Assembly: GCA_018296165.2 (NCBI GenBank)
Contig: JACKQL020000010.1
Span: 62,001 to 126,000 of the forward strand
DNA length: 64,000 nucleotides
From: Termitomyces sp. T153
Lineage: Eukaryota > Basidiomycota > Agaricomycetes > Agaricales > Lyophyllaceae
Direction: 5' to 3'
This document shows positions 33,019 through 43,643 of the stretch, in pieces. The notes under the pieces were generated by a model. That model saw only the letters and a program-made list of their open reading frames with translations. It was not told the DNA's origin and did not search any database. The position numbers were made by a program, and so were the translations under genes. Numbering within the stretch: position 1 is the first letter of the stretch; each line of letters begins with the position of its first letter.

Positions 33019-34490
33019 GTCTAAAGTAGGAGATGACAATGAGGATTGTGTTGAAACCTTTGGAGTTAGGGAGTTTGACAATGTGATCCATCAATATTGA
33101 GGACCAGGGGCACTGGCCAACAGGGAGGGGTTTCAGTAGTCCATGGGGGTGGCAGGGTACCTTGGCTCAGAGACAAGGTTTGCAGGCCCTTATGTATCAT
33201 GTGATATCCTTCTTCATTCCTGACCAAAAGTAAGTTTAGGAGATAAGCTGCAGGGTCTTACAAATTCCTGGGTGTCCCTGGATCTTGTGGTCATGGTGTT
33301 GCCAGAGTATATTGAGGCAAATGGATTTGTGGTCTGGAGCATAGATTTGTCCACTCCAGAGCAGGAGGCAGTGGTCTGGAGACAGTGTGAAGGGGTTTTT
33401 GGCATTTGACTTGTCTGCAGAGTTGTTGTGGGGATTGTGCTGGGTGAAGAAGGAGTCTGGGGGTGAGTTTCTGATTTGATGGAGGATTCCTTCTTTGTTG
33501 AAAATCAGCATGGCATGCAGATGTTTGGGGGGGGATTACCACTTGATGGTTGAATGCATTCTGCTTGGCTTCAAATGACTTTTTTGGATACATGTCAGAC
33601 CTCCAAGTGAGGGCATCAGGCTTTGTGCCAAGTCATCCCAGGTGGTAGTGGATGGTAAAGTTATACTCCAAGAGGGTTTCAGACCATTGGGCTTAGCAGC
33701 AGCTGAGTTGCTTCATGGTTGTGAAATATTGTAAGTTGTTGTGGTCAGAGTAGACTTGAATGCGGTGCAGGGATTCCTCAGGGTAGGCCTGCCATTGATA
33801 AAAGGCTTCAACAATTGTGAGGAGTTCTTTGTCATAGATGTCATAGTTGAGCTCCATGGGAATCATTGAACAGGTGTAGAAGGTAATAGGGTGGAGGTCC
33901 TTGCCTCTGGAGTCTGACTGGGAGAGTATTCTGGCAATGGCATAGTCAGAGGCATTGCATTGGAGCACAATTGGCAGGGAGGGGTCAAAATGGTGGAGGA
34001 CCAGAGTGGAGGTGAAGGCCTTTTTGAGAAGGAGGAATACACTCTGGCATTTGCTGTTCCAGTCCCAAGAGTGTCCTTTTGCATAAGTTGGTTGAGGAGT
34101 TTGGTGATTCTGGAGTAATTGTCAATGAATTGGTGGTAGAAGTTAGCAAAACCCAGGAATAACTGTACCTCTTTGATGTTCTGCAGTGAGGGCCAATTGA
34201 ATATAGCTTTGACCTTGGCAGGGTCCATGTGCATGCTGTTGGGAGTAACAATAACTCCAAGGTATTCAACCTCTGTTGTGTGGAAGGAGCATTTCTTTGG
34301 TTTGGCATGGAGGTGGTACTCCCAGAGTCATTCTAGGATGCAGCAGACATGCTCCAGCTGCTTTCCCAGCAAACTTGAGTAGATCAAGATGTTGTCCAGG
34401 TATACAATAATGAAGATGTCATTCATGTTGTGGAAGATATTGTTCATGAAGTACTGGAAGGTGGCAGGGAAGTTAGTTATTCCAAAGGGC
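33019..34490 (-). pseudogene. E pol: RT palm/thumb, RNase H, partial integrase
   Basis: Minus strand, in order: the polymerase active-site region near 34400 reads FIIVYLDNILIYS, with Asn replacing the second catalytic Asp of YLDD. Then EVEYLGVIVTPNSMHMDPAK and FLGFANFYHQFIDNYSRITK; RNase H near 33960-33700 (CNASDYAIARILSQ, ELNYDIYDKELLTIVEAFYQ, YSDHNNLQYF); the integrase zinc-binding zone near 33300-33200; and [19 protein letters not shown] at about 33090. Frame changes occur near 34080 and 33500. The YLDN change is a single G-to-A type transition and alone would abolish polymerisation. Confidence 0.85.
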
Positions 34491-35022
34491 ATTATGAGGT
34501 ACTCAAAGAGGCCATAGCAGGTGCAAAAGGGACATTGTTGTAGCTGGAACAGAGATCTATCTTTGTGTAGATCTTGACACTGCAGAGATGGTCAACAAGG
34601 TCGCCAATCAGGGGGAGGGGATACCAGTTCTTTTTGGTGACTTTGTTGAGTCCCCAATAATCTACACAGAGCCGGAGTGATCTGTCCTTCTTCTTGGCAA
34701 ACAAGACTGGAGTGCTAGCAGCAGAGATCAATAAGCATATGAAGCCCTTGCCAAGCATGTTGTCAAGGTACTCCTTCAGAGCCCAGAGCTTGACCTTGGA
34801 CATGTTGTAGATCTTGCCAAATGGGGGTGAGGTGCCTTCTTTGAGGTCAATCTTATGGTCATAGAAATGGTTTGGGGGAAGTTCTTTAGCACTCCCTTCA
34901 GAGAACATGTCAGTGAGTTCATGGTACTCTGGGGAAACTACTTCATATAGAATCTGTTCCTCCCTTTTGCACTTTGCCAGAGTAGTTTCTGTGTGGAGGT
35001 GCTCCTTGGGTAGAGCAGGCAT
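34491..35022 (-). pseudogene. E reverse transcriptase, N-terminal half
   Basis: An open minus-strand stretch of about 176 codons with KEEYLDNM-type Gypsy features: [78 protein letters not shown] and [15 protein letters not shown]. The first catalytic Asp (KIDL) is present. The following palm motif continues in another frame at 34490. It belongs to the same polyprotein as the proteases upstream. Confidence 0.85.
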
Positions 35023-35172
35023 GATTCATAGCTGAAAGGCAGGGGTGCTGTCTTGTAAGATGCATGCAAAGGGGACGGTGCTGATAATTTTAATGTCAAG
35101 GTTTTTGGAGTTGATGGGGGTGGGTGACTAAGTGGCAGTGGTTAAGTCAGAGTTGTTTGGAGAAGTTGAGCA

Positions 35173-36150
35173 TCACTGGTTGGGGTACCATGGGCCCTTG
35201 TATTGATTCCAGGGTATGTTGCAGAGCAGCCATTGTGATTTGATTGGGTTTGACTGAGGTGGGGTTGTGTTTTCTTCACCTTCTGGGTTGCTGTCAGAGG
35301 TTGAGAGGCTTTGGGTTGCTCTAGAGGTGCTGGCACCAGGGTCAGAGACATTGGGGTCTAAGATAGACTGGAGGCAGAGGGGGATGGCAGCTGCTAGACT
35401 TGCTTTAGGGCTAGGAAATCGCATGGTGAGGTTTTTCCAGTCAATGTTGGAGTTGATGTCTTGCAGCCACAGAAGTCCAAGCATGATTGGAGTCAACAGG
35501 GGGAGTTGGGTAACAAGAAACCAGGCCTGAAACTGCAGCTCATTGTCTAGGGTGATAGTGTTGTTATAGTATTGAGTAATCCTTGTCATAGTGGGGCTTC
35601 CATCAAAGAGTTGGAGTTTGAGGGGCTTGTCAAGATCATTGCACCAGAGGTCAAGTTGACTGCTGACAAAGGTGCTAGAGGCACTGCTGTTGATGAGAGC
35701 AGGGAGGACCTTGGGCAAGCTGTTGAGTTGGACATTGATGACAAACAAATACGCAGACCTTGAGCAGAGCTGTAGAGAAGTCCTGGGTCAGTCAATTGCA
35801 GTCTTGGGGTTCTCAAAGGGGGGTGAGACATCAGAGAGCACTAGTCCAGAGTTGGTTGGGTGGTCCTGGTCCAGGCAGAGGGTGAGGGTGGGCCAGCTGA
35901 TGCAGGGATTGGTGGAGTGGAGCCAGGAGAAGCCTAAAATAATGGGGCAGAGGGGTGTAGTTTTGTGATGAGTAACTGAAGTTCTTGCTGTCATCCATTG
36001 GCAAATGTCATGGTCATCTCCAGGTAGTGTGTAATGTCTCTGGCAGGGGTGGGGTCACCATCAAAGAGCTTGAGGAGGATTGGAGTGGGGAGGCATTAGA
36101 GGTATTGGGGAGTGAGTGCCACCAGTGATTTGTTAATGAAGTTATCCATG
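35173..36150 (-). pseudogene. E protease region with two tandem retropepsin-like domains
   Basis: Two homologous minus-strand domains. Domain 1 (about 36150-35880) reads SSAMDNFINKSLVALTPQYL, LLKLFDGDPTP, then PIILGFSWLHSTNPCISW. Domain 2 (35748-35390) reads ALINSSASSTFVSSQLDL, KLQLFDGSPT, then PIMLGLLWLQDINSNIDW. Both keep the D/N-S-S-A active-site region, the LFDG flap-like element and the ILG-x-x-WL signature. Domain 2 has Asn where the catalytic Asp is expected. A related piece of domain 2 lies at 47107-47429. Retropepsin acts as a dimer to cut Gag-Pol; a fused pair could in principle act as one chain. Confidence 0.7.
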
Positions 36151-36379
36151 GCACTGCTGTCAACTAATGTGGGGATGGGGTGGTCAGAGAAGGGGAGGGT
36201 GATGCAGAGAAGGAGGGTGGTGGAGGAGTGGGAGGGGAAGTGTGCTGAGAAGTTGTCTGGGGCGAGTACTGTTGCATGGAGAAGAGTGGCCAGAGCGGAG
36301 AAGACGTTGAGGTCTGGTCTGCAGTCTAGTGCATCTTCAAGACCTAAACTGCTGACTCATTTTCCATAAAGTAGTAATT

Positions 36380-38839
36380 GCAGTCTTCTCTGTCAATTGT
36401 CCACATGGTGCATCCCATCACCTGTCATTTAGGACAACTGCGGATAAAATGTCCCTGCTCACCACATAGAATGCATGCACCATCCTTCCATTGTCTCTCC
36501 TGAGTCTCCTCTGGTATGTCAATCCATGGCCTATCCCAGATCTTGTTTGTGCATAGGGCTTCCTAGTTGTTGGTGGAGTCCAGAACATTGTCAAGGTTGT
36601 TGGGGTTAGTGTCCAGGGGTTCTAGGGCCTTATAGAGGTCAGCAGCGTTGAATTGGGCAGAGGGGTGCTGTCTCAGGAGTCAATTGGCACTAGGAAGTCC
36701 TCAGCCTAGGAGGGAATGGGGCACAGAGTTGGTGGGGTTGACAGGGATTGAGGGTCGAGTGCCATTGGTTGCTTTGACCTGCCAGTTGGTGTTGCTAGAG
36801 GTGTTCCATGAGGTCTGGAGTGCCATGTTCTCACTCCTATCTTCCCAGTAACATTGGTCAACCTGGGTAACAAGTGTCTTGTATCTGTTGTAGGTGGTTT
36901 GCTTGGGTATGAGATAGAGAGTGTCCTTGATCCATTGAGGCAGGGTGCAATGGAGGGCAAAGCAGAGGGCATTGTAATTCCACCTGGTTTTGTAGGCTTC
37001 CCATTTAAATTGTACAATGAAGGTTGTAAAACATTTATTGTCATGCATTCAGAGGTTAAAGAGATTCTCCTCTGCCTCTACTACAGTGTCAAAGTCACCA
37101 AACTTACTAGAGAATTCCTGGGTAAAAGCAAGCCAGTTGGAGAGTATGGAGTTGCTCAGATCAAATTGGAGTAGCACCATGTAATGGTTGAAGGCAATAC
37201 CCTGCAAATAGGATGCAGCAAAGGCTACTTGTGAGCTCTCAAGCTGGAAAGTGATGGGCTTAGCTTGGAACATAGTTAGACACTGGGTCAGGAAGATGTG
37301 CCACTTCTGGGGATTGCAGCCAATAAAAGGTTTGGGCTTTTGAATGTCAAGTTTCCCTTCTTGAGCCAGTGCATCACAAGTGTTGTCCTGGGTGTTTTGA
37401 GTTCAGGGTGGGGGTCCAGCATTGTAGTAATAATAGTAGTTGTTTCCATTTCTGAGCTGAGGGGGGGGGAAGTTGTTTATAGCTAGGCCCCATCCTCCAG
37501 GTGGTCCACTATTAGAGGGTCCACTGCCAGGGAGTTGGCCTGCATTTCCTGAAGGAGGCTCTGGGGCCTATTGAGGGGGAGGGGGTCCTCCAGGAGTGGG
37601 GGTCTAAAGTAGTTAGAGTCAGTGGGAGGGTTGGACATTGGAACAGGTGGAGAACAATGGAGTTTAGTGGGGAAAGGGGGTCCATGGTGCTCTGGGGCCT
37701 GTAGGCTGTCTTGGAAGTGCTGGGAGGTTTTGGCTGGGTGGAGGGACATTGGTATGGGGGGCACAGAGATTGAAGTGGGGGGGTTGGTTCTGTGGAGGGT
37801 CATTGCACAGGGCAGGCTCATTGGTAGAGTTGCCAGGCTTGTCAATGTAGGAAAGAGTCTGATTGTCATTATTGATGTGCAGGAGTGGCTGTTGTGAACA
37901 GGGTTTGGGAGCAGCAGGCTGATCTCATGTTCAGAAGGTGCTGGAAACAGAATTGGCCTGGGGGCAAGCAGAGAGGGCCAAAGTGTGGGTGGCAAGTTGG
38001 TTGAACAATCCCCCCATGGGGTTGAGGTTCTTCAAGATGCTGGAGGCCACATTGAGTTCTTTCTGCTAGTGGGAAATGGGAGGTGGGGCTTCGCTTCGCA
38101 TTCCAACAGGTTTCTCATGCTGCACATGGAAGGAATGGAAGGGGTCCAAAGGATCTTTAAATGGGTGGGGGTTCAGGCTGGTGTGGATTTCTTCAACCAA
38201 TGCATGGAGCTTGTTCTATAAATTGGCATCAATACTCAGGGTACCTTGTATGGTTTCTGAGAGATTTCCTTGCAAGTAGTGTTCATGGAAGTCAAGAAGT
38301 CAATTCACCCAAACTTCCAGGGTTGTGGGGGTGTTAGAGTAGCCTAGGTTGACAAGGAGAGTGTGAGCACATCTTGTAAACTCTGCAGAAGAGAGGCAGA
38401 AGAAACAGAGGACTTTGCTATGCTGTCAGATGTAGGCTTTGACTCTTTGCTGTCTGGAAGAAGGGGGAGCTTGAGTGGAAAATGGCAGATGAGGGGGAGA
38501 ATAATTATCTATGTGCTCCAAAGGGGCTGGGTACATGTAGTAGTGGGCAGGGGGAAGGTAGGTGGAGTTGGGGGGCACTGCAGAGTATCCTTTGGGGTAC
38601 ATGCAGGGATTGTTGCCATCAGTGGGGAATGCTGGGGGGTGGTGCCAGCCCAGAGGTATTCCCTGGCTGATGGAGGGGGCATAGAATGCCTGGTTGAAGT
38701 CAGGGGTCCAGTGGTGGGGGACATACTGATTCACAGGGGGGCTTGGGTAGAATGGAGCATATGGATTTTCAGGGACTGGCCAACTGTAGATGTTGGTTAG
38801 GTAGCCAGCAGGGTTGTATGTGGGGTTATATGCAGACAT
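36380..38839 (-). pseudogene. E gag
   Basis: ATG 38839 (MSAYNPTYNPAGYLTNIYSW) starts a Pro/Tyr-rich N-terminus. Later come a Pro/Ser-rich linker (37995-37483), a retrotransposon gag capsid domain (37273-36720: FTQEFSSKFGDFDTVVEAEE, LPQWIKDTLYLIPKQTTYN) and a CCHC zinc knuckle near 36470 (CMLCGEQGHFIRSCPK; C-x2-C-x4-H-x4-C). Gag forms the cytoplasmic particle and binds the RNA. Frame breaks occur between the parts. The gag start is shared with the A copies, the knuckle and capsid are not. Confidence 0.82.
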
Positions 38840-38871
38840 CAAGAATGGAGTAAGGGAGAGTCTTGATATTA

Positions 38872-39921
38872 TGTCAGGTTCTGCTGACTATGGGGGCTCA
38901 GCTACACTGGGCAAGTCCTTACTAGGCAGACACAATGTCTTGTGCTTATAACCTAGTGCTCCAGAGTTGGTGTGGAGGGGAGGGACTTGCAGGGGGAAGC
39001 TAGGGGGAGCTGTCTGAGCAAGTCCAGAGTGGTCTGGGAAAGTCTAAGACTAAGTATGTTAGACATTGGGCTTGGAAAGCACTAGGAACAAGTTTGTGGG
39101 TATGTAAACAGACTGCAGAGCAAGCAGAGGCCTTGCTAGTGATGGGGGTGGAGTGGGAGTTTGATGGGGGATCAATTAAGACTTGATGGGTTCCAGGGCT
39201 GAGCAAGAAGCAAGGTCCAGAGTTGTTGTAGGAATGTTCAGGGTTTATAATGCAGGCATGGAGTTTGTACTGATGTTGGGGATGAGAAGAACTTAGAGAA
39301 ACAAAGAAAGTAGAGACAATCAAGACAAGACAGAGATGAGGCAAGGTGAGACAGAGAAAGAGATAGATTCAAAACCAAAAATGGACACAGAGATGGAGAG
39401 AAATACAAGGCACAGGTAACCAGTTAATGTAGATAATATCAAAACTAGAGTATGAGGAGTTACTCTACAACTTATATACTAACTACTGGATAGCTCCAGA
39501 GGACAGTGGGTATGGTGGTGGGGCTCGACAGAGCTGTGCAAAGTTGATAGGTGTCAGGTACAATTAAGGGGTAGGCTGCAGTGATATTCTGATGGGATCA
39601 GCTGGGGACATGGGCCACTCTAGGGTCATTGTGATGCTCCAGAACAGGTTGGGTGAACTAGGGCAATGGGTTGAAGGCATAGGATGGGCCAGGAACAATG
39701 GGAGAGGGTTTCAGGGGCTCAGAAGGAGTGTCAATGGCTGCAGAGAAGGCATCAGAGTTAGTCAGGGGGCTGTCAGAGTTTGCCAGAGAAGCATCGTAGT
39801 TACTCTGTGTGGGTGCAGGGGATGGGCAAGGGCTGGGGAAGTTTGACAAGGTGTCAGAGGGGACTCCAGACAAATGAGCAGGCTGGGAATGATGTTGGGG
39901 TCCAGGAAGTGGATTGTAACA
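38872..39921 (-). repeat. 5' LTR of element E
   Basis: 1050 bp; the minus strand runs TGTTACAATCC to GAACCTGACA. TATA region near 39475 and start region AGTTTTGATATTA. The primer-binding site directly after the LTR (38871 downward) reads TAATATCAAGACT, complementary to AGTCTTGATATTA with one decayed base in this LTR. Confidence 0.85.
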
Positions 39922-40045
39922 GTTCTCTTTAAATTTCCCTCTGCTAGGTGATTAGTTACTGATTGTATCATCATCTACTCCACTAATATACTTTGGATTC
40001 CCCTTTGCTAGCTGTGTGACTCCAATCTGCCACTCCAGAGGTTGC
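39922..40045 (+). repeat. B LTR fragment flanking element E
   Basis: GTTCTCTTTAAATTTCCCTC and the following TGATTAGTTACTGATTGTATC match the reverse complement of the B LTR at 26403-26550. E was inserted here. Confidence 0.65.
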
Positions 40046-40440
40046 CCTTATAGAGTGTAGGTTGAAGCTTGGCCAGCCTTCATGTAGGAGAGAACCTAGG
40101 CAATTTTCAAAGCATCCAAGGTAAAGGCTTCACCACTCAGCTGGATATAGGTGATACAGGACTGGAGGAAACATTCTCCAACCTTACAATCTCCAGTGTA
40201 TACATCAGGGAGTGCAGAACAAGGGAGTTTGGAATGAGGAGCTGAAAGGCCTAAGCCAGATGCAGATGCAAACCATTCTGCAGCAGCTGGAGCCAGAAGG
40301 CCTGAGCTAAGTGCAGACACAAACCATTCTGCATCTGCTGGGGGCATAGGAGATGTGGTAGGAGCAAGGAGAAGACGAGACCTTTTGAAGAACCAAGTAG
40401 AAGCTCAGGTAATCAAAAAGGAGGCTCCCAGACCAAATCT
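40046..40440 (-). pseudogene. B gag N-terminal fragment (copy B-3)
   Basis: The minus strand carries gag N-terminal sequence with repeated units (FVSALSSGLLAPAAAEWFAS) and SALPDVYTGDCKVGECFLQS, ending LSGEAFTLDALKIA. Closely similar to 54100-54400 of copy B-5. Only the first part of gag is present, bounded by a 5' LTR at 40456. Confidence 0.75.
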
Positions 40441-40455
40441 AGAGACTTGTTCTGC

Positions 40456-40852
40456 TGTAAGGACAACCTCTGGAGGCTGTGGCTTAATCACACAACTGGC
40501 AGAGGGAGATCCAAAGTCTATTCAGCACAGTACAATGTCTGCAAGTCAGACTACACACCTGACAGAGAGAGATCTAAAAAGAACAAGTCTGAGAATCTCC
40601 AATGCCAGGGTTTGGAAAATCTACTCTAGTCACATGACCTTGCCATGTGGGTTCTGTGCAGAGCACACATGGCAACAGATCATGTGACCCAGTACATGTG
40701 ACCCAACACATGACCAAACACATGCATTGGCAGCACATGATCTTGCTAAACATATGCATACCTTGCTATGTGGGTTCTATGCAGAGCACTCATGGCAACT
40801 GATCATGTGACCAAACACATGACCACACACATGCATTGGCAGTTCCCTGACA
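40456..40852 (-). repeat. B LTR (397 bp) with primer-binding site
   Basis: The minus strand runs TGTCAGGGAACTGCC to CCTTACA. AGACTTGTTCT at about 40443-40453 lies outside the LTR end and is complementary to AGAACAAGTCT inside it. The U3 part has repeated CATGTGACC/CACATGACC motifs (about 40620-40830). Confidence 0.85.
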
Positions 40853-40908
40853 GTAGCATAGATCTGGTCCCCCACTTCTACCACTTTGTCTGGAAGCTCT
40901 GGCTGTGC
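40853..40908 (-). pseudogene. short B pol scrap
   Basis: 56 bases reading ELPDKVVEVGDQIYAT on the minus strand, as at 41960 and 22310. It lies between a B LTR and the mini-transposon. Confidence 0.6.
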
Positions 40909-40911
40909 ATT

Positions 40912-41114
40912 CACTGCTGGAGCCAGAAAATGTTTCTAATAGAAAAAGGGTCAAAGAAACCTGTTATCTGTTTCTTGGCTAGCTTTTTACTATAGAAAAA
41001 GACAAATTTCCTTTGTTCAAAGACTTTTTCCATCAGAAATTGCCACATAGGAAATGGCATAACAGGTTTCCTTTTGATTTTTTCCCAGGAAAACACAATT
41101 GAGTGCCAGCAGTG
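40912..41114. mobile_element. 203-bp CACTG-ended miniature inverted-repeat transposon
   Basis: Ends are CACTGCTGG and its exact inverse CCAGCAGTG. The 3-bp duplication ATT is at 40909-40911 and 41115-41117. Internal inverted copies include GAAACCTGTTAT (about 40967) and ATAACAGGTTTC (about 41059), so most of the element can fold into a hairpin. CACTG/CACTA termini with a 3-bp target duplication are the hallmark of the CACTA (EnSpm) superfamily. No transposase. It interrupts the ...GCATTGGCAG... end of a B LTR. Confidence 0.75.
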
Positions 41115-41152
41115 ATTGGCAGTTCCCTGACATCACCCCCTCTCTAGCATAT
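41115..41152 (-). repeat. B LTR end and polypurine tract
   Basis: GGCAGTTCCCTGACA then TCACCCCCTCTCTAGCAT. On the minus strand this is the purine tract AGAGAGGGGGTGA followed by the LTR start TGTCAGGG, marking the 3' end of a B element. Confidence 0.75.
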
Positions 41153-41830
41153 GGCGTCTTGATGCACTGAGTAGAAGAAGTCACAAATTGCCTAGTCTGC
41201 TGCTGAAATGGGGTAGATGCCTTGAATGGTTTTTGGGGCATTAGGATGCCTATGGTAGAAATCCCAGACCAAGATTGGTGCACATACATTAGCCTGTGGT
41301 TCCCAAAAGATGTCCTCAATGCTGTATCCCTTCTATTTCACCTTGAACTGCAACTTCTCTTGGAATATTCTGCTATCCAGAATTTCCTCCAATTCATACT
41401 CCTCCTCATTGTCAACCAGAACTGGTGGTGGGGGTGGCTTAGAGCAGCAGCCAGGAATTGGATCCTCCAGGGCTAGAAATAGTTTGACAACATTGAAGAC
41501 TGGGTGCAACTGGCATAGGCCTGCTGGCAGCTTAAGTCAGTATGCTAAAGGCCCCGCCTTCTTCTCCACCATGGAGGGGCCAAGATGACAATGTGACAGT
41601 TTTTGAAATGGCCTTGTTGTCTTAATATCTGAGCTATCCAAGTACACACAGTCTCCTGGCTTATAAACTGGGGCTGGTGTCTGGCAATGGTCATAGTAAC
41701 ATGCCATGTCATCCTTGGCCTTCACCAATGCAGCCTTTGCCTCCTCCTGCACCCTCTTTATCCTGTCTACAAACTCATTTATGGAGTCATTCTCAAAGAG
41801 TTGTGCCTGAGGTTCAAATCCTATATGGGA
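41153..41830 (-). pseudogene. B-2 integrase C-terminus with chromodomain
   Basis: The minus strand reads FVDRIKRVQEEAKAALVKAK, the CYYDHCQTPAPVYKPGDCVY segment with YLDSSDIKTTRPFQKLSHCH, LGPSMVEKKAGPLAY, then a proline-rich linker and a chromodomain (EYELEEILDSRIFQEKLQFK, then GYSIEDIFWEP) near 41400-41290. Upstream integrase is replaced by the LTR scrap at 41831. Confidence 0.82.
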
Positions 41831-41959
41831 TGCATTGGCAGCACATGACTTTGCCAAATATGTGCATACTTTGCCATGTGGATTCTGTGCAGAGCACTCA
41901 TGGCAACTGATCATGTGACCAAACACATGACCAAACACATGCATTAGCAGTTTCCTGAC
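41831..41959 (-). repeat. duplicated B LTR end segment
   Basis: Starts at GCATTGGCAGCACATGAC and ends TTTCCTGACA. It repeats 40724-40852, and the following pol bases (GTAGTGTAAATCTGG) repeat 40853 onward. The two loci therefore share the same LTR/pol junction. Confidence 0.7.
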
Positions 41960-42640
41960 AGTAGTGTAAATCTGGTCCCCCACTTCTACCACTTTGTCTG
42001 GGAGTTCTGGCTCATGTACATCACCAAACTCCCCTCTGTGCTCCTCCTCCAAAGCTCTGCCACTGCTCTGGTCATTCTCATAGAGGGCCTCTCCATGAGG
42101 GAACCCCAGAGGTGAGGGATTCAGGAGGTCTGGATTGGCAAAGGAGAGAGGCCCAGCATGACATGTGCAGATGGTGGCATGCTCTTAAATTCAGGCCCAG
42201 CATTCTTTCCTGTCCTCCATAGCACAAGCAGAGCACTTCTGAGGGCATCTGCTCATGGTTACCTCTCCCTTGGTCCAATTGACCTTGGAGTTGTGCTTGC
42301 AGAGCCATGTGAAACCAAGGATTATGTCATGTCTACCTAAGCTGATGATGGCAAAAATGATGTGCTCTGCATGATTCTGATAGCAGAGGACCAGGTCAAC
42401 CATGGAGTTGATGGTGCCTGCTTTGTTAGGCATTCCATCAATGTTGTAGACTGGAATGGGCTTGGGGAGGGGCTGTGTGGTCAGGCCATGGCATTTGACA
42501 AACTCTGAGTGCAGGAACAGTCCCATTGCTCTGCTATCCAGAAGAGCCATGACTCTGCAGGTTTGCTGGGCATCTGTCATCTTGATCTCCATGTTGAGGT
42601 GCAAGGAGTTGGTGGGCAGGCTGGAAGCCATCATGTACTG
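41960..42640 (-). pseudogene. B-2 protease region
   Basis: Minus-strand frame from about 42634: MMASSLPTNSLHLNMEIKMT, ALLDSRAMGLFLHSEFVKCH (DSRA in place of DSGA), PIPVYNIDGMPNKAG, IILGFTWLCKHNSKVNW, then a cysteine cluster (SRCPQKCSACA). A retropepsin for Gag-Pol processing, followed by the linker toward reverse transcriptase, which is missing here. The Gly-to-Arg change in the active-site loop probably inactivates it. Confidence 0.8.
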
Positions 42641-43643
42641 TCAGGGCATTCAATGCACCCAGGCAGAGCCATGCTAGCAGACCTTTGGAGGTGTCAGGGA
42701 GCTTGGTGGGGGCTCCAGAGTTAGTATTTATATGTCTGGAGGGGAGTGTTGAGGTTCTTCTGTCTTAGAATGAAGGGCATTAGAAAAGGCAGTTTCATTT
42801 TCTATCAACAGACACAAGAACCTGTTAGCACCCAGCAATAGAGGCATGCACCTCATCTGTCACTCAACTAAAAATCCTCCTCCAGCTCTGGGGGTGATGC
42901 ATAGGCACTGATTTCCTCTGGAGTCAACTCTGCTGTAGGCTCATCAAGTGGCAGAGCTCTGGTGGCATCCTTTGCAGTCAGCAGCTGTAGGAGGAATTCC
43001 TCCTGCTCCACCATGGAAAGGTAATGTACCTCCAGGCCCAGGGGACAGTGCCATGCAAAGTGCCCAGGCTTCTGCCATCTCCAGCACAGCAGCAGCACAG
43101 CATGGAGCTGTCTAGCAGCATCCACATCCATAGGGATCCCCAGCAGCAGGGAGCATGCTGTGGGATGGCAGGAGTAAGGACCATTATTGGGTAAGCAGGT
43201 GTGGGGTGGTAGAAATTAGTGATTGGAGCAGGGCACATCATAGAGTGTGGGTGGCAGAGCTCTCTCCAGATCTCCATGAGTTGCCACTAGTTCTGAGCCA
43301 CCTCATACCATGACACAATCTTTTCATTGTCTGGGCAACCCTCTACAAGATTGTCAATGCATTCCAGCAGTGTGGAGTGCAGGCAATCCTGGAAAACTAA
43401 GGCATTATTGAAGGCCATTGGAGTAAGCAGCCTGCTCAACCAGAGCCCAAAATGAGTCAATGTACTCATCCAGCATATGCTTTCCTTGCCCATATTGCTC
43501 CCTATCATGTAGTGTCAAGGCTGCAGTCTTGGCTGGGTCTAACAGGAAAAACTATGCATGGAAGTCCTTCTCAAAGGCAGCCCAGTCCAGAAAACTTCCA
43601 ACACCTCCAGGGCAACAGAAGACTTGCAGCATGTAGGTGGAGG
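42641..43643 (-). pseudogene. B-2 gag, C-terminal half with zinc knuckle
   Basis: Knuckle near 43090 (CWRWQKPGHFAWHCP; the second Cys is Trp), then LEVHYLSMVEQEEFLLQLLT and ELTPEEISAYASPPELEEDF. The upstream part at 43287-43508 contains EYIDNLVEGCPDNEKI-type sequence. It continues at 44786 beyond an inserted solo LTR. Confidence 0.78.

Larger units (their letters stand above)
33019..39921 (-). mobile_element. Chromovirus-type Gypsy element E, 3'-truncated
   Basis: A minus-strand element with 5' LTR 38872-39921, primer-binding site, gag, two protease-like domains, reverse transcriptase, RNase H and part of integrase, cut at about 33019 within the integrase core. The LTR is related to A (same ends and promoter layout), and the gag start resembles A. 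E is thus the best candidate in the window for the autonomous relative that mobilised A. The flank GTTCT at 39922-39926 shows insertion into a B LTR. Confidence 0.85.
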
